A stretch of DNA of 49,106 nt from Clostridia bacterium (GTDB lineage: Bacteria > Bacillota > Clostridia > Oscillospirales > CAG-382): the NCBI GenBank assembly GCA_017516825.1, contig JAFXBC010000074.1:1-49106 (forward strand), written 5' to 3'. The notes under the pieces were generated by a model. That model worked only from the letters and a program-made list of their open reading frames with translations, made no database searches and was not told the DNA's origin. Within the stretch, counting starts at the first letter, position 1, and every line of letters starts with the position of its first letter. The translations under genes and the position numbers were made by a program. Shown here piece by piece: positions 1 through 8,352 of the stretch.

Positions 1-84
1 CACCTACTTCTATCCCAAGCTGAAGACGGGCTTGGTGATGAACCCGTTACAACGATAAAGAACCTTATAAAAGAGGATGAATAT
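1..84 (+). other. valS upstream stretch; possible tail of an upstream gene
   Basis: The frame starting at base 2 is open to a TAA at 56-58 and would encode a short tail ending in PLQR, so this may be the end of an unseen upstream gene. The call is weak because only 18 codons are visible. A small hairpin (ACGGG with CCCGT, about 27-48) is present. The AGGGTGG-type antiterminator expected of a valS T-box is not seen here. The valS ribosome binding site (AGAGGA) lies just before the ATG at 85. Confidence 0.25.
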
Positions 85-2715
85 ATGGCAAGACAACTGG
101 AAAAAACCTACAACCCCGCCGAATTTGAGGATCGGCTTTACGCCGAATGGAACGGCAAGGGCTACTTCAAGCCCGCCAAGCCCGGCGCAGAGCCCTTCAC
201 CATCGTGATGCCCCCTCCCAATATCACGGGCCAGCTTCACATGGGTCACGCTTTGGACAACACCCTGCAGGACATTCTGGTGCGCTACAAGAGAATGTGC
301 GGCTATAACACCCTGTGGGTACCCGGCACCGACCACGCCTCCATCGCCACCGAGGCCAAGATCGTAGAGGCCATGAAGAAGGACGGAGTCACCAAGGAAG
401 ACATCGGCAGAGAAGCCTTCCTGGAGCGCGCCTGGGAATGGAACCGGGTTTACGGCGGCAGAATCACCGAGCAGCTGAAGAAGATCGGCACCTCCTGCGA
501 TTGGAGCAGACAGCGCTTTACCCTGGACGAGGGCTGTTCCAAGGCGGTGCAGGACGTGTTCGTCAACCTGTACGACAAGGGTCTGATCTACCGCGGCAAC
601 CGCATCATCAACTGGTGCCCCCATTGCCTCACCTCCATCTCCGACGCAGAGGTGGAATACGAGGATCAGGCAGGCCACTTCTGGCACATCCGCTACCCCC
701 TGGTGGGCGGCGGCGGATACGTGGAGGTCGCCACCACCCGTCCCGAGACCCTGCTGGGCGATACCGCCGTGGCCGTCAACCCCGCCGACGAGCGCTACGC
801 ACACCTGGTGGGCAAGATGGTCATTCTGCCTCTGGTGGGCAGAGAGATCCCCGTGGTGGCAGACGATTACGTAGAGATGGATTTCGGTACCGGCGTGGTG
901 AAGATCACCCCCGCCCACGACCCCAACGACTTTGAGGTAGGCTTGCGCCATAACCTCCCCGTCATCAACGTGATGACTCCCGACGCCAAGATCACCGAGG
1001 ATTACCCCGCATACGCAGGCATGGATCGCTTCGAGGCCAGAAAGGCCATGGTGAAGGATCTGGAAGAACAGGGCTACCTGGTGAAGATCGAGGATTACTC
1101 TCACAACGTTGGCACCTGCTACCGTTGCGGTACCACCATCGAGCCCAGAGTATCTCTCCAGTGGTTCGTGAAGATGGAGGAGCTGGCAAAGCCCGCCATC
1201 GACGTGGTCAAGAGCGGCGAACTGAGATTCGTTCCCGACCGCTTCTCCAAGAACTACCTCCATTGGATGGAAAACATCCGTGACTGGTGCATCTCCCGTC
1301 AGCTTTGGTGGGGTCACCGCATTCCCGCCTTCTATTGCGACGATTGCGGCGAACTGGTGGTTTCCAAGGAAAAGGAAGTCATCTGTCCCAAGTGCGGCAA
1401 GGCTATGCGCCAGGATCCCGACACCCTGGACACCTGGTTCTCCTCCGCCCTCTGGCCCTTCTCTACCCTGGGCTGGCCGGAGCAGACGGAAGACCTGGAC
1501 ACCTTCTATCCCACCAACACCCTGGTCACAGGCTACGATATCATCACCTTCTGGGTCTCCCGTATGATCTTCTCCGGTCTGGAGCATACCGGCAAGAAGC
1601 CCTTCACCGACGTGTACGTTCACGGTCTGGTTCGCGACGCATTGGGCAGAAAGATGTCCAAGTCCCTGGGCAACGGTATCGATCCCCTGGAGATCATCAA
1701 GAAGTACGGCTGTGACGCCCTCCGCTTCACCCTGGTCAACGGCAACAGCCCCGGCAACGATATGCGCGTCTCCGACGAGCGCTTTGAGGCCTCCCGTAAC
1801 TTTGCCAACAAGATCTGGAACGCCGCCCGTTTCGTGCTGATGAACCTGGATGAGGATTGCACCGCAGAGGCTCCCGCCTTTGACCGTCTTCACGACGAGG
1901 ACAAGTGGATCCTGTCCCGCTTCAACGATCTCACCAAGGAAGTCCGCGACAACCTGGATCGCTACGAGCTGGGGATCGCTCTCTCCAAGCTGTACGATTT
2001 CATCTGGGACATCTTCTGCGACTGGTACATCGAGCTGGTAAAATCCCGCCTGAACGACAAGGGCTCCCAAAGCAACAAGGATGCCCAGAGCGTTCTGGTC
2101 TACGTGCTTTCCGGCGTGATGAAGCTGTTGCATCCCTTCATGCCCTTCATTACCGAGGAGATCTGGCAGACCCTGCCCCACAACGGCGAGTCCATCATGA
2201 TCGCAGATTACCCCGCCTACACCGAAAGCCTGCACTTCCCCGCAGAGGAAGCCGCCATGGCCAAGGTCATCGACGCCATCCGTGCGGTACGTAACATCCG
2301 CAGTGAGATGAACGTGCCCAATTCCCGTAAGGCTCACCTGTTCATCGTCACCGCCCAGGGTGGCACCTTCGCAGGGAAGGATGCCTTCTTCACTCGTCTG
2401 GCCTCCGCCTCCGGTGTGGAGGTGGTCTCCGAAAAGGCAGACGACAAGGGCTGTGTCCGCGTGATCACCGACGCCTGCGAGATCCTCATTCCCATTGCCG
2501 ACATGATCGACAAGGAGGAGGAGATGGCACGTCTCACCAAGGAGCTGGCGAACGCCGAGAACGAGATCCTCCGCGCCACCAAGAAGCTGGAGAACGCCGA
2601 CTTCGTGGCAAAGGCTCCCGCCAAGCTGGTGGAGGGCGAGCGCAGCAAGATCGAAACCTTCACCGCCAAGTGCGAGAAGCTCCGCGCCGCCATTGAGAAT
2701 CTGAAGAGTATTTAA
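85..2715 (+). CDS. valS: Valine--tRNA ligase
   Basis: Cytoplasmic class I aminoacyl-tRNA synthetase that charges tRNA-Val with valine and edits misacylated threonine. The 876-residue length is normal for a bacterial ValRS. The HIGH signature appears as HMGH at about residues 52-55, preceded by PPPNITG, and the KMSKS loop is exact at about 523-527. An editing (CP1) domain lies between them, containing the family's [10 protein letters not shown] segment. The last ~70 residues are a charged Leu/Lys/Glu-rich arm typical of the ValRS C-terminal coiled coil. The start at 85 is supported by an AGAGGA ribosome binding site and by the [12 protein letters not shown]-terminus, usual for this family. A hairpin-rich 171-base gap separates it from the downstream ATPase gene. 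Confidence 0.97.
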   Translation: MARQLEKTYNPAEFEDRLYAEWNGKGYFKPAKPGAEPFTIVMPPPNITGQLHMGHALDNTLQDILVRYKRMCGYNTLWVPGTDHASIATEAKIVEAMKKDGVTKEDIGREAFLERAWEWNRVYGGRITEQLKKIGTSCDWSRQRFTLDEGCSKAVQDVFVNLYDKGLIYRGNRIINWCPHCLTSISDAEVEYEDQAGHFWHIRYPLVGGGGYVEVATTRPETLLGDTAVAVNPADERYAHLVGKMVILPLVGREIPVVADDYVEMDFGTGVVKITPAHDPNDFEVGLRHNLPVINVMTPDAKITEDYPAYAGMDRFEARKAMVKDLEEQGYLVKIEDYSHNVGTCYRCGTTIEPRVSLQWFVKMEELAKPAIDVVKSGELRFVPDRFSKNYLHWMENIRDWCISRQLWWGHRIPAFYCDDCGELVVSKEKEVICPKCGKAMRQDPDTLDTWFSSALWPFSTLGWPEQTEDLDTFYPTNTLVTGYDIITFWVSRMIFSGLEHTGKKPFTDVYVHGLVRDALGRKMSKSLGNGIDPLEIIKKYGCDALRFTLVNGNSPGNDMRVSDERFEASRNFANKIWNAARFVLMNLDEDCTAEAPAFDRLHDEDKWILSRFNDLTKEVRDNLDRYELGIALSKLYDFIWDIFCDWYIELVKSRLNDKGSQSNKDAQSVLVYVLSGVMKLLHPFMPFITEEIWQTLPHNGESIMIADYPAYTESLHFPAEEAAMAKVIDAIRAVRNIRSEMNVPNSRKAHLFIVTAQGGTFAGKDAFFTRLASASGVEVVSEKADDKGCVRVITDACEILIPIADMIDKEEEMARLTKELANAENEILRATKKLENADFVAKAPAKLVEGERSKIETFTAKCEKLRAAIENLKSI

Positions 2716-2727
2716 GAGGATACCGCA

Positions 2728-2861
2728 GAACCCTTCTTTTCAGGAAAAAGAAGGGTTCCGCACCTCCCAAGAAAACCTATTGCCGAAACGAATATTCATT
2801 CGTTTCGGAGGGAAAAGTTTTTGAAAGGTGAAGGAAAACTTTTTTCAAAAAGTTTTCCTTC
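2728..2861. repeat. Composite palindromic element (arm - hairpin A - arm)
   Basis: Three perfect or near-perfect hairpins follow one another. The first is GAACCCTTCTTTT with its complement (2728-2758). The second is the short CCGAAACGAA / TTCGTTTCGG stem (2783-2808). The third is an AAGGAAAACTTTTT / AAAAAGTTTTCCTT stem (2830-2861). The order is mirror-symmetric about the central hairpin. The same hairpin-A plus hairpin-B arrangement recurs elsewhere in this window with different but still paired stem bases. The first hairpin could also end valS transcription, although no clear T-run follows it. Confidence 0.75.
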
Positions 2862-2886
2862 ATAATAAGCAGAAAGGAAAAACATC

Positions 2887-3702
2887 ATGTCCGAGTGCAA
2901 CCACGACTGCTCCAACTGCAGTGCCAACTGTGGGGAACGCCAGGCGGAAAGCCTGCTGGCAAAGCCCCACGAGCTGTCTCAGATCAAAAAAGTCATCGGC
3001 GTGGTCAGCGGTAAGGGCGGCGTAGGCAAATCCTCCGTCACCTCTCTCCTTGCCGTGCTGGCAAACCGTGCCGGCTACTCCACCGCCGTATTGGACGCCG
3101 ATATCACAGGCCCCTCCATCCCCAAGGCCTTTGGCATCCACGAAAAAGCCCTTGCCTCCGAGGAGGGCATTTACCCCGTCTTCTCCAAGACCGGTATCGC
3201 CACCATGTCTGTCAACCTCCTTTTGGAAAACGAATCCGACCCCGTTGTTTGGCGCGGCCCTGTCATCGCAGGCTGTGTCAAGCAGTTCTGGACGGACGTG
3301 ATCTGGAACAAGGTTGACCTGATGTTCATTGATATGCCTCCCGGAACGGGAGACGTGCCTCTCACCGTGTTCCAGTCCATCCCTCTGGACGGCATCATCA
3401 TCGTTACCTCTCCCCAGGAGCTGGTGACCATGATCGTGGAAAAGGCCGTGAAGATGGCAAAGCTGATGAACGTTCCCGTTCTGGGCCTGGTGGAGAACTT
3501 CTCCTACTTCGAATGTCCCGATTGCGGCAAGAAGCACTACCCCTACGGGGAAAGCAGCATCGAGAAGACCGCAGAAGCCTTCGGCATCCCCGCCACCGCA
3601 AAGCTCCCCATCAACCGCAAGCTGGCCGCCGCCTGCGACGAGGGTATGATCGAGCTCTTCGAGGGCGATTGGCTGGACGAGCTGTTTTCCAAGATCTGCT
3701 GA
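2887..3702 (+). CDS. Mrp/NBP35-family P-loop ATPase (Fe-S carrier-like)
   Basis: Cytoplasmic deviant-Walker ATPase of the Mrp/ApbC/NBP35 group, whose members bind and transfer Fe-S clusters to apoproteins. The nucleotide-binding loop SGKGGVGKS lies at residues 41-49, and the family's LDADITGPSIP and DMPPGTGD motifs follow. The N-terminus is cysteine-rich (Cys 4, 8, 11, 15; CX3CX2CX3C), a plausible cluster ligand set seen in clostridial members. A CPDC pair lies near residue 210, matching the CXXC that bridges the Mrp dimer. The length of 271 residues is normal. AAAGGA before the ATG supports the start. It appears monocistronic, bounded by palindromic elements on both sides. The client proteins cannot be told from the sequence. 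Confidence 0.9.
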   Translation: MSECNHDCSNCSANCGERQAESLLAKPHELSQIKKVIGVVSGKGGVGKSSVTSLLAVLANRAGYSTAVLDADITGPSIPKAFGIHEKALASEEGIYPVFSKTGIATMSVNLLLENESDPVVWRGPVIAGCVKQFWTDVIWNKVDLMFIDMPPGTGDVPLTVFQSIPLDGIIIVTSPQELVTMIVEKAVKMAKLMNVPVLGLVENFSYFECPDCGKKHYPYGESSIEKTAEAFGIPATAKLPINRKLAAACDEGMIELFEGDWLDELFSKIC

Positions 3703-3712
3703 GAAAGAAACG

Positions 3713-3793
3713 CAAGGGGGTACTTTTTCAAAAAAGCGCCCCCTTGAACCCCCACAAAAAGCAATGCCGAAGACTGCCGTCTTCGGTGTTTTT
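3713..3793 (+). terminator. Palindromic element with probable terminator of the Mrp-type gene
   Basis: A CAAGGGGG / CCCCCTTG hairpin with a T/A inner stem (3713-3746) is followed by an 8-bp hairpin CCGAAGAC TGCC GTCTTCGG (3767-3786) and then a T-rich run. The second hairpin plus T-run looks like a Rho-independent terminator. The pair is also a reversed copy of the composite hairpin element found elsewhere in the window. Confidence 0.6.
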
Positions 3794-3997
3794 TATACCG
3801 CGGAAGGAGCACGCATAGGAGAAGGCCTAAAAACCGTTATTCGCACCACCTGTCCCTGCGTGGAATCCGGCATGCTTTTTCACAACCGTTGTTGCGTATT
3901 CGTAGGGGTCGACGTCCACGGCGACCCACCCTGCGCTTATACGATTCCATAACGCAAAAAACCTCTCCCGAAAAGGAGAGGTTTTGTTGTCTGTCTT
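3794..3997. terminator. Intergenic stretch with terminator for the minus-strand lipoprotein unit
   Basis: No gene is seen here. A stem AAAACCTCTCC / GGAGAGGTTTT at about 3957-3985 ends, on the minus strand, in a run of T. It therefore serves as a Rho-independent terminator for the minus-strand gene ending at 3998, and it could also act on plus-strand readthrough. At about 3902-3927 a GTAGGGG...CGACCC palindrome resembles the one inside the repeats around uvrA. Confidence 0.65.
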
Positions 3998-4546
3998 TTA
4001 TTCAAACACGAAATAGGTCATCACCGTTTCCAAACCCGGTGCGGCGGTCTCGTAGGTGCCCTCGGGGGCGGTCAGGGTGATCATGTAGGCCACGCCGTAG
4101 CGCACGCAGATGATCTGCTCAAAAACGTAGGTCATATCGGAAAGCTTGATGGAATACTTGGCCCGTGCGGCGATATCTCCCGCCAGCTTGGTTTCTTCCT
4201 TCTCTACCTCAATGGTGAGCTTATCCCCGTAAAGATCCTCCAGATCCGCCTTGTGGGTGTCCCAGAAATTACCCGCAGACATGGTGGAATCCTCCATGGT
4301 AAAGGCCTGCACGGAAATGCTGGCGTAGGCCAGGGTGCCGCTCTTGCCCACGTTGGTCTTGATGGAGATCATCCCGTCGTTGCGGTCGATCACCCAGGTG
4401 TTGGGATAGCAGAAATTGAAATCCGTAGCGTCGTTTTCCGCACGGAGGCAACCCTCGGGGAGGGTCTCGTCCTCGGGAGCTTTGTTACAGCTTGCCATGA
4501 GGATCATACAAGCGCAAAGGAACAGCAACAGCAAAGTCTTTTTCAT
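3998..4546 (-). CDS. Putative small lipoprotein of unknown function
   Basis: A 182-residue protein with a clear lipoprotein signal peptide: MKK, a hydrophobic stretch, then the lipobox LMASC with Cys20 as the likely lipid-modified residue. It is expected on the outer face of the cytoplasmic membrane. The mature part (residues 40-182) reads like a compact alpha/beta domain with 'FCYPNTWVIDRNDG' near its start and 'AYMITLTAPEGTYE' near its end. This pattern recalls PsbP/Mog1-like lipoproteins, but that assignment is a guess. The ATG directly follows the TAA of the upstream minus-strand gene (TAAATG), so the two are almost certainly co-transcribed and translationally coupled. No catalytic motif is recognised. 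Confidence 0.75.
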   Translation of the reverse strand: MKKTLLLLFLCACMILMASCNKAPEDETLPEGCLRAENDATDFNFCYPNTWVIDRNDGMISIKTNVGKSGTLAYASISVQAFTMEDSTMSAGNFWDTHKADLEDLYGDKLTIEVEKEETKLAGDIAARAKYSIKLSDMTYVFEQIICVRYGVAYMITLTAPEGTYETAAPGLETVMTYFVFE

Positions 4547-4930
4547 TTATTCTTCTCCTTTATCATCGGAAACGGTATAGACGGTAGCCTTTCCGCAGAC
4601 CACCTTTTTGTATTCCGAGGGGATCTCCACGGTGAAGGTGGCGATATGCTCTCCCGGATCTTGCGCCAGAGCAGGCTGTTTGCCCCCGCGGAAGGTCAAT
4701 TCAAACTCCCCCTCGTCGTTGGGCGCGCCGATGACGCGGTAGATATATTCCCCTTCCATAGAGGCGTTCACGGTGACGGTCAACACCCCGTTTTCATAGG
4801 AGGTGGCACCGATCTCCAGCTCCTCGTATTCGATCTCATAGGAATGGTGATAGATGATGAGATAGGATGCCATCGCCACGCACAGGGTCAAAAGCAGGGC
4901 AATGACGATGAGAATAGGCAACCGTTTCAT
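4547..4930 (-). CDS. Membrane-anchored hypothetical protein
   Basis: A 127-residue protein. The start at 4930 is chosen because an AGGAGG ribosome binding site lies 7-8 bases upstream and the MKRLPILIV N-terminus leads straight into one hydrophobic segment (about residues 4-26), either a signal anchor or an uncleaved signal peptide. There is no lipobox cysteine. The rest is beta-rich and acidic and should lie outside the membrane. It is the first gene of a two-gene unit with the lipoprotein at 3998-4546 and abuts it exactly, which suggests a joint role at the cell surface. The family is not recognised. Confidence 0.7.
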   Translation of the reverse strand: MKRLPILIVIALLLTLCVAMASYLIIYHHSYEIEYEELEIGATSYENGVLTVTVNASMEGEYIYRVIGAPNDEGEFELTFRGGKQPALAQDPGEHIATFTVEIPSEYKKVVCGKATVYTVSDDKGEE

Positions 4931-4971
4931 GCACGGCCTCCTTTCCGAAAAAAGCAAAATTTCACTCCTTT

Positions 4972-5000
4972 ATTATACTCTCCTTTTTCCAAAAAAGCAA
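4972..5000 (-). promoter_or_regulatory. Promoter of the minus-strand lipoprotein unit
   Basis: On the minus strand a TTGCTT -35 (4995-5000), a 17-base spacer and a perfect TATAAT -10 (4972-4977) lie about 40 bases before the ATG at 4930. This is a housekeeping sigma-type promoter. The nearest DnaA-box sequence starts only 41 bases upstream of the -35. Confidence 0.65.
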
Positions 5001-5040
5001 GCCCAAAACGGTGAAAAATGAGATTCTTTCAAACCCTGGG

Positions 5041-5230
5041 TTATCCACACGATATATGGTGAAAATGTGGACAACATTCCACAATATTTTGGGTTATCCA
5101 CCGCGCTTTTTCAGGGTTATCCACATTTTTCCGATGCCCAAGCATCTGTTTTTGCGAAACAGAACGGATGTTTGATGCGCTTTCGTGCCGCTAAAAACAG
5201 TCGGATTTTGTCGAAAATAAGTTATCCGCA
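5041..5230. other. Cluster of DnaA-box-like 9-mers
   Basis: Five matches to the DnaA box consensus TTATCCACA fall within 190 bases. They are TTATCCACA at 5041-5049 and 5117-5125 (perfect), TTATCCACC at 5094-5102, TTATCCGCA at 5222-5230, and TGTGGACAA at 5066-5074 (reverse strand, one mismatch). There is no gene here, and neither dnaA nor dnaN is in the window. It may be a DnaA-binding cluster of the titration or regulatory kind, or less likely a replication origin. It lies between two divergent promoters. Confidence 0.6.
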
Positions 5231-5295
5231 AAAAACTGCCTCCTCTACGACTACAACTACATTCATGTACCACTCAGATAAGGGTAGGTGGCCAA

Positions 5296-5364
5296 GTCGG
5301 CGAGGGGCCTTATACCGTACAACACTTCATACCGCCGACGTAAAAAACGGCTTGTGCCGTTTTT
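5296..5364. repeat. 44-base GTCGGCG...CGCCGAC repeat plus hairpin
   Basis: A 44-base segment (5296-5339) begins GTCGGCG and ends CGCCGAC, giving 7-base terminal inverted repeats, with TTATACCGTA near the middle. A hairpin AAAACGGC TTGT GCCGTTTT follows at 5343-5364. Related segments occur at 48604-48648 and 49062-49106, and a degraded copy lies at about 5385-5431. The rest of 5231-5470 holds no recognisable gene. Confidence 0.6.
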
Positions 5365-5476
5365 GGAACTTTGGGTGAAAAGCGATGGGCGAGGGGCTTT
5401 ATACCGTACAACGCCTCATGCCGCCAACGTCAAAAACGGCTTGGAAGAGTTGGGAAAACGCGGGATTTCCACGGAA

Positions 5477-5505
5477 TTGACAAATGCTTTTTTATATGCT
5501 ATACT
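5477..5505 (+). promoter_or_regulatory. Strong promoter of the GHL10 surface protein gene
   Basis: TTGACA (5477-5482), a 17-base spacer and TATACT (5500-5505), preceded by TGC (extended -10). The expected transcript start is near 5512, giving a short leader to the ATG at 5538. The layout matches three other promoters in this window. Confidence 0.75.
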
Positions 5506-5537
5506 GGGGCCATGAAAAACGAAAGGACGATTTTCCC

Positions 5538-7910
5538 ATGGCAAGATTTTTCAAACGCGTAAGAGCTTTCGCGGCCCTGCTGGCGGCAGTTACCCTGACC
5601 TCCGCATTGGCGGCCGTGCTTCCCGCAGCGCTGGTTACCAACGGCGACACCCTGATCATCCCCGTGGATTCCGTCAACGGTACCCGTTGGGCGGACACCA
5701 TGTGCGTCTATAAGGACAGACCCACCACCCAGCAGAACGAATGGGGCTGGAACGTGGTGGTCAGCCCGGAGGGCGTGGTGACCCAGAAGATCGCCGGCGG
5801 CGACTCCAAGGGTAAGAACCTGGCCGTCCCCGTGGGTGGCTTCGTGCTTTCCGGCACGGGTGACGTGGGCTTGGAAATGTACGAGGGCATCGACGTGGGT
5901 GACCACGTGATCTTTGACGAATACGGTATGCGTTGCCTGGCCTCCAAGGGGGAGGTGGATCCCTTCTACGAGCAGGACATCCCCTTCACCCACTACAATA
6001 CCCCCCGTTATGCGGAGTATCTTGTGGTGTACAACAAGGCCGGCACCAAGACCGGCACCAACGGCTACGGCTTTGAGGTGGTGGTAGGTGCCGACGGCTA
6101 CGTGGTCTCCGCAGGTGGCAACGACAACGAGGTGCCCGCAGGTGGCTTCGTCATCTCCGCCATCGAGCCGGAGGACAAGAACCTTTTGAAGATCTACTGC
6201 ATCCCCGGTGCAAAATGCGTGATCTCCGGCATGACCGTGGAGGTCACCTACGACGAATCCATGTTGGGCTCCACCGTGGAAGGGGAGATCCTTCTGCTGG
6301 AGCAGGAGCTGGAGGAAGCAAGGTCCCAGCTCCGCCTCATCGACTACAAGGGCCTGGAAAATGCCATCGACGCCCTGGACCCCGCCTCCATCGACACCTT
6401 GCAGCAGCGTGACGCCATGCTGAAGGAGGTGAAATCCATCCGCAACGCCATGATCGAATCCCGTGACGTGGAGGTCCGCGCCGTCTGGTACGTTCCCCTG
6501 GAGCGTAACGCAGAGGACGTCTTCGAAACGGTGGCCGAGATGAAGCGCGTGGGCATCAACCAGCTGAACATCGGCGTCATCGACAGCGGCAAGAGCATCG
6601 TGAAGGTTTCCGACGAGCATCCCTTCACCGTGGATTCCCGCGTGCGCCGCTTTGATATCTTGGCCGCCTACGTGGACGCCTGCAAGGAATACGACATGGA
6701 GCTGGTGGTCTCCGTTCCCACCTTCTACGGCTGCGGCTCCGAAAAGAATCCCCATTGGATCGCCACCACCAACAAGCCCTCCGACACCGCGGAGAAGTTC
6801 GCTTCTCCCGCCAACGAGGAGTTCATGGCGGCCATGATGGAATACCTGGAATACATCGTCCGGCACTACGACATCGACGGCATCCAGTACGACTATATCC
6901 GCTACCCCTATTTTGACGGCAATATCGACTACGGCTACGACGAGGCTTCCCGCAAGCTGTTTGCCGAGACCACCGGTTTGGACGAATCCGTGGTAGATGA
7001 GATCGCTACCCAGCTCCGCTCCCATCCCAAGTGGAACGTTTGGGTGGACTTCAAGGTGAATCTGATCCATCAGCGGGTACAGCAGTTCACCGAGATGATC
7101 CGTTCCTACCGTCCCGACCTGTATATCTCCGCCGCCGTGGCCAACGATACCGGCAAGGAGCTTTATTGCCAGGACAGCTCTGTCTGGATGAAGAACGGCT
7201 GGGTGGACGGCATTTATCCCATGTCCTATGCTGAAGGCATCATGGGCACTGCCACCGAGAAGTTCTCCGGTTACCTCACCGACGAAACCTACCTGATCAT
7301 GGGCAACGGTGCCTACCTGTCTCTGACCTTCGACGAAATGTACCTCCAGACCAACCAGACCGCCGTTTGCGGCGCAGATGGTATCGGCTACTTTGAATGG
7401 GGTGCTTACAAGGATCACGGCTATGCAGATCTGTTTGCCGAGACCATCTTCAAGACCCCCGCCCTGTCCTTTACCCAGTACGAGACGGAAAGCGTTGAAG
7501 CACTCAAGGGCATGGCGAAGGAACGCCTGGAGCTTTGGATGAGCCAAAACGGCAATACCGAGTCCTACGGAGATCTGTTCGAAAAGGACCTGCAGACCAT
7601 CTACGACGGCATGAAGGCCTACGCCAACGACGGCTACCTTCTCCAGGATATCGAGCTTGCTTTGCGTATTGAGAAATTCTCCAAGGAATCCTACAAGGGC
7701 GGGGATTACCTCCTGCCTTTGGAAAAGCCGGGTGAGGACACCTCTGCCGAGGAATCCGATACCGAGTCCGAGGAAGTCTCCGAGGAAGCTACCTCCTCTC
7801 AGCCCGCTCCCGTAGAGGACGGCGGCTCCTTCCCTTGGTGGACCCTCCTTTGCGGCCTGGCGGTGATCGCTTTGGCTGTGGTGGTCATCCTCTTCATGAG
7901 AAAAAAGTAA
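5538..7910 (+). CDS. Cell-surface glycoside-hydrolase-like protein (GHL10 type)
   Basis: A 790-residue exported, membrane-tethered protein. The start at 5538 puts the signal peptide (MARFFKRVRAFAALLAAVTL) at the N-terminus; AAAGGA lies upstream. Residues ~34-210 hold two copies of a beta-rich module, each with a W/Y-G-x-x-VVV...DG-V...GGFV pattern. Residues ~225-300 look helical. Residues ~300-630 match the GHL10/YngK-like TIM barrel: 'VRAVWYVPLERN' opens it, followed by 'DGIQYDYIRYPY' and 'VDGIYPMSYAEG'. A Ser/Glu/Thr-rich linker (~735-762) leads to a C-terminal membrane helix and an RKK tail. GHL10 proteins are thought to act on glycans, often cell-wall or host polysaccharides, but the substrate here is unknown. 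The gene has its own promoter and terminator. Confidence 0.85.
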   Translation: MARFFKRVRAFAALLAAVTLTSALAAVLPAALVTNGDTLIIPVDSVNGTRWADTMCVYKDRPTTQQNEWGWNVVVSPEGVVTQKIAGGDSKGKNLAVPVGGFVLSGTGDVGLEMYEGIDVGDHVIFDEYGMRCLASKGEVDPFYEQDIPFTHYNTPRYAEYLVVYNKAGTKTGTNGYGFEVVVGADGYVVSAGGNDNEVPAGGFVISAIEPEDKNLLKIYCIPGAKCVISGMTVEVTYDESMLGSTVEGEILLLEQELEEARSQLRLIDYKGLENAIDALDPASIDTLQQRDAMLKEVKSIRNAMIESRDVEVRAVWYVPLERNAEDVFETVAEMKRVGINQLNIGVIDSGKSIVKVSDEHPFTVDSRVRRFDILAAYVDACKEYDMELVVSVPTFYGCGSEKNPHWIATTNKPSDTAEKFASPANEEFMAAMMEYLEYIVRHYDIDGIQYDYIRYPYFDGNIDYGYDEASRKLFAETTGLDESVVDEIATQLRSHPKWNVWVDFKVNLIHQRVQQFTEMIRSYRPDLYISAAVANDTGKELYCQDSSVWMKNGWVDGIYPMSYAEGIMGTATEKFSGYLTDETYLIMGNGAYLSLTFDEMYLQTNQTAVCGADGIGYFEWGAYKDHGYADLFAETIFKTPALSFTQYETESVEALKGMAKERLELWMSQNGNTESYGDLFEKDLQTIYDGMKAYANDGYLLQDIELALRIEKFSKESYKGGDYLLPLEKPGEDTSAEESDTESEEVSEEATSSQPAPVEDGGSFPWWTLLCGLAVIALAVVVILFMRKK

Positions 7911-7917
7911 ATATTCC

Positions 7918-7946
7918 AAAAAAGAGTCGCACCCGCGGCTCTTTTT
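7918..7946 (+). terminator. Rho-independent terminator after the GHL10 gene
   Basis: Stem AAAAGAGTCGC / GCGGCTCTTTT with an ACCC loop and a T-run lies 8 bases after the stop codon. Confidence 0.8.
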
Positions 7947-7955
7947 GCGCCAAAC

Positions 7956-8244
7956 AGGAACCTCATCCACCGTTGCGGAAGATCGGAAAATATTCTCTTT
8001 CTTGCCGCTTCCGTTCCACACCGGTCCCCCTTCCCCAAAGGGGAAGGCGAGAACTCCCTTCGGGAGTTGAAAAATGGATTTCAATCGTTTGCAGCCGAAA
8101 GATGTGGCGAGAAAATACAGAAAGAAATTTTCCGCTTGCGGAGCAAGCCTCGCCTTCCCCTTTGGGGAAGGGGAACCGATACGAGACGGAGAGACCCCTT
8201 GTCCGTTTGCCCTGCAAATTCTCGTAGCGGTGGATGAGGTTCCT
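7956..8244. repeat. Nested ~290-bp palindromic element (MITE-like)
   Basis: The ends are perfect 17-base inverted repeats: AGGAACCTCATCCACCG at 7956-7972 and its complement at 8228-8244. Inside, a 29-base arm at 8023-8051 (core CCTTCCCCAAAGGGGAAGG) is repeated inverted at about 8149-8177 with one mismatch, and each arm is itself a hairpin. Smaller hairpins (ACTCCC/GGGAGT and CCGC/GCGG) fill the centre. No transposase or other coding sequence is present. The right half recurs at 28018-28128. It looks like a non-autonomous mobile or REP-like element, but no target-site duplication was established. Confidence 0.7.
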
Positions 8245-8282
8245 ATTCCCCTCCACTTTTTTCACAAATTCCTCTGTACCTC

Positions 8283-8311
8283 TTCCATTTTTGGGAAAAG
8301 TATGGTATAAT
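8283..8311 (+). promoter_or_regulatory. uvrB promoter
   Basis: A perfect TATAAT -10 (8306-8311) preceded by TGG (extended -10), with a weak TTCCAT 17 bases upstream in the -35 position, lies about 40 bases before the uvrB ATG. No DinR/LexA box is obvious here. Confidence 0.6.
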
Positions 8312-8352
8312 GTCTCGTTACCGAGAAAACCGGGGAAAGGAAGGACAGAGGC

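Noticed and set aside
1..84. valS T-box leader
   Set aside because: The AGGGTGG antiterminator core and a terminator stem are not seen in the available 84 bases. A leader further upstream cannot be judged.
10..2337. Long minus-strand open frame opposite valS (775 codons), and similar ones opposite the GHL10 gene, uvrA, the radical SAM gene, polC and the DUF4434 gene
   Set aside because: They mirror real genes frame for frame, have no family motifs, and arise from GC-rich codon bias that removes stop codons on the opposite strand.
3764..3952. 62-codon plus-strand frame after the Mrp-type gene
   Set aside because: It begins inside the terminator hairpin and runs through a palindromic repeat. 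No coding signature.
5041..5230. Calling the DnaA-box cluster oriC
   Set aside because: No dnaA, dnaN, recF or rpmH nearby and no clear AT-rich unwinding stretch. The call is kept as a DnaA-box cluster only.
5067..5515. Short overlapping plus-strand frames between the minus-strand unit and the GHL10 gene
   Set aside because: They cover DnaA boxes, short repeats and the promoter, have no ribosome binding sites and look unlike proteins.
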